From: Gordonia aichiensis NBRC 108223
GTDB taxonomy: Bacteria > Actinomycetota > Actinomycetes > Mycobacteriales > Mycobacteriaceae
Reading direction: 5' to 3'
Assembly: GCF_000332975.1 (NCBI RefSeq)
Contig: NZ_BANR01000006.1
Location: 1-64,000, forward strand
Length of the DNA: 64,000 nt
Part shown: positions 63,063-64,000 of the stretch, in pieces
How the letters are laid out: each line of letters starts with the position of its first letter
How positions within the stretch are numbered: the stretch's first letter is position 1
Translations under genes and position numbers: made by a program
The notes under the pieces: model-generated
The model's database searches: none
Told to the model about the DNA's origin: nothing
The model's input: only the letters and a program-made list of their open reading frames with translations

Positions 63063-63958
63063 TGGTCGTGTCCTCTCACATGGTTCGAATCATCATCGCT
63101 CACCTCACGGGCCGCTGCGCGGACGGCGAGGCGAGAGCGCACGGCAAGGCCGAGTCGGAGCGCGAGCCGCAACGGAGCACGCCAGAATCCCGGGTTCCGA
63201 TCCGCCTGGAACAGGTACGCACTGCGGTGGTGTGCGGGCAGCATCGCGCCGGGATCGCGTCCGGCGCTGTGGCCCTTGGTGTGTGTGACCTCGGCACCCG
63301 GCACGTAGAGGTTCAGCCATCCCGCCTTGCCGAGGCGGTCACCGAGGTCGACGTCCTCCATGTACATGAAGTAGCGCTCGTCGAATCCGCCGATCGCCTC
63401 GAATGCCTCGCGGCGCACCAGCAGACACGACCCCGACAGCCAGCCGACGGGCCGTTCACTGGGCTCGACGTCGTCGGCGCGGTAGGCCGCTGTCCAGGGA
63501 TTCGATTTCCAGATGGTCCCGAGCAGCGCGTGGCCGGTTCCCGACACCAGGCTGGGGACGCGGCGCGCGGAAGGGTAGACCGAACCGTCCGGTTCATGGA
63601 TCAACGGACCGAGCGATCCCGCCCGCGGCCACCGCGCCGCAGCCGCGATGAGTTCGTCGATTGCGCCGGGCGACCACTCGACGTCCGGATTGGCGATCAC
63701 GATCCACTCGACGTCGGGGCCGAGTTCTGCCACCGCCCTGTTGATGCCCCCGCCATAGCCGATGTTGCCGCCGGTGTGCACCAGCGTCACATTCTCGTGC
63801 TCGCGTTCGGCTGCCTCGGGGGCGCCATCGCCGGAGCCGTTGTCGGCGATGATGACGCGGGGTACAGCAGAGGTCGCGTGGTCGAGACTCTTCAGGAAGG
63901 TCTCCACGTGGCCGCCGGACCAATAGGTCACCGTCACGACACCGAGGGCAGAAGTCAC
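63059..63958 (-). CDS. wbbL: rhamnosyltransferase WbbL (arabinogalactan linker)
   Basis: This 299-residue GT2 enzyme adds L-rhamnose to GlcNAc-PP-decaprenol, building the peptidoglycan-arabinogalactan linker, an essential step in Mycobacteriales. Motifs include VVTVTYWSGGHVETFLKSL, IIADNGSGDGAP, GNIGYGGGINRAV, VIANPDVEW (metal/DXD-type) and the GT2 acceptor block YFMYMEDVDLGDRLGKAGW. GTG 63958 gives the expected length and is preceded by TACCCT with 6-nt spacing; an in-frame ATG at 63997 would add 13 residues. It is coupled to manB. The rmlD gene, expected upstream, would lie outside the window. Confidence 0.92.
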   Translation of the reverse strand: MTSALGVVTVTYWSGGHVETFLKSLDHATSAVPRVIIADNGSGDGAPEAAEREHENVTLVHTGGNIGYGGGINRAVAELGPDVEWIVIANPDVEWSPGAIDELIAAAARWPRAGSLGPLIHEPDGSVYPSARRVPSLVSGTGHALLGTIWKSNPWTAAYRADDVEPSERPVGWLSGSCLLVRREAFEAIGGFDERYFMYMEDVDLGDRLGKAGWLNLYVPGAEVTHTKGHSAGRDPGAMLPAHHRSAYLFQADRNPGFWRAPLRLALRLGLAVRSRLAVRAAAREVSDDDSNHVRGHDQ

Positions 63959-63964
63959 CCGGTC

Positions 63965-63970
63965 AGGGTA
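63965..63970 (-). promoter_or_regulatory. -10 box of leaderless wbbL-manB transcript
   Basis: TACCCT (minus strand), 6 nt, then GTG 63958. It implies an own promoter rather than only read-through from upstream. Confidence 0.42.
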
Positions 63971-64000
63971 ACGAACGCCCTCAGTCGACGACGACATCGG

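Noticed and set aside
1-64000. CRISPR arrays, tRNA/rRNA genes, insertion sequences, prophage or integrase
   Set aside because: No regularly spaced repeats, tRNA arms, transposase or integrase motifs were recognised on either strand.

Overview
The window is a GC-rich actinobacterial chromosome segment that looks like a Gordonia/Williamsia-type member of the order Mycobacteriales. The evidence is a fused 2-oxoglutarate enzyme (Kgd), an LpqY-SugABC trehalose importer, a sigE-rseA-htrA-tatB block flanked by an O-methyltransferase and mrp, a WbbL-ManB pair for cell-wall arabinogalactan linkage and GDP-mannose, a DUF222/HNH protein at the edge, and many genes whose start codon sits 6-8 nt after a TANNNT box, as expected for leaderless actinobacterial transcripts. 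No rRNA, tRNA, CRISPR array, transposase or integrase was recognised.

Layout. 1-8.2 kb: partial DUF222/HNH gene, HelD/HelR-like RNA polymerase recycling ATPase, SbcCD nuclease. 8.3-13 kb: a PadR-controlled drug exporter, an NTF2-like protein, a hemerythrin and a LuxR regulator. 13-22.9 kb: thiol transferase, EcsC-like protein and a fused ABC exporter in one coupled operon, then kgd closed by a strong terminator. 22.9-36.4 kb: the most unusual part, a cluster of five PapA-like acyltransferase/condensation proteins, two GT-B glycosyltransferases, one GT-A (family 2) glycosyltransferase and a DrrAB-type exporter, with no PKS or NRPS beside it. 36.3-41.9 kb: NTF2-like protein, LysR and TetR regulators, a Baeyer-Villiger-type monooxygenase with an SDR, and an osmoprotectant-type binding lipoprotein. 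41.9-46.8 kb: CorA, a SUFU-like protein, formamidase FmdA and its zinc-ribbon partner, a metallophosphoesterase and a ParB-like protein. 46.8-52.3 kb: sugC, sugB, sugA, lpqY and a small membrane protein. 52.3-56.9 kb: MgtE_N/CBS protein, DUF1003 protein, lytic transglycosylase-like protein and Mrp. 57.2-61.9 kb: tatB, htrA, rseA, sigE and an O-methyltransferase. 61.9-64 kb: manB and wbbL.

How it fits together. As I recall the M. tuberculosis map, kgd - corA - sugCBA/lpqY - Rv1234 to mrp - tatB/htrA/rseA/sigE is one conserved backbone. Here the backbone is kept, but about 19 kb (including the glycolipid-like cluster) lies between kgd and corA, and about 4 kb (SUFU-like, fmdBA, phosphoesterase, ParB-like) between corA and sugC. 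The cluster has parts to glycosylate, multiply acylate and export a lipid or glycoside, and its product cannot be named from sequence. Regulation is unusually legible: a GGGAAC-N17-CGTT ECF-type promoter before rseA, triple 12-bp repeats upstream of sigE, tandem TetR palindromes placed on both divergent -35 boxes, and a promoter-embedded dyad before padR.
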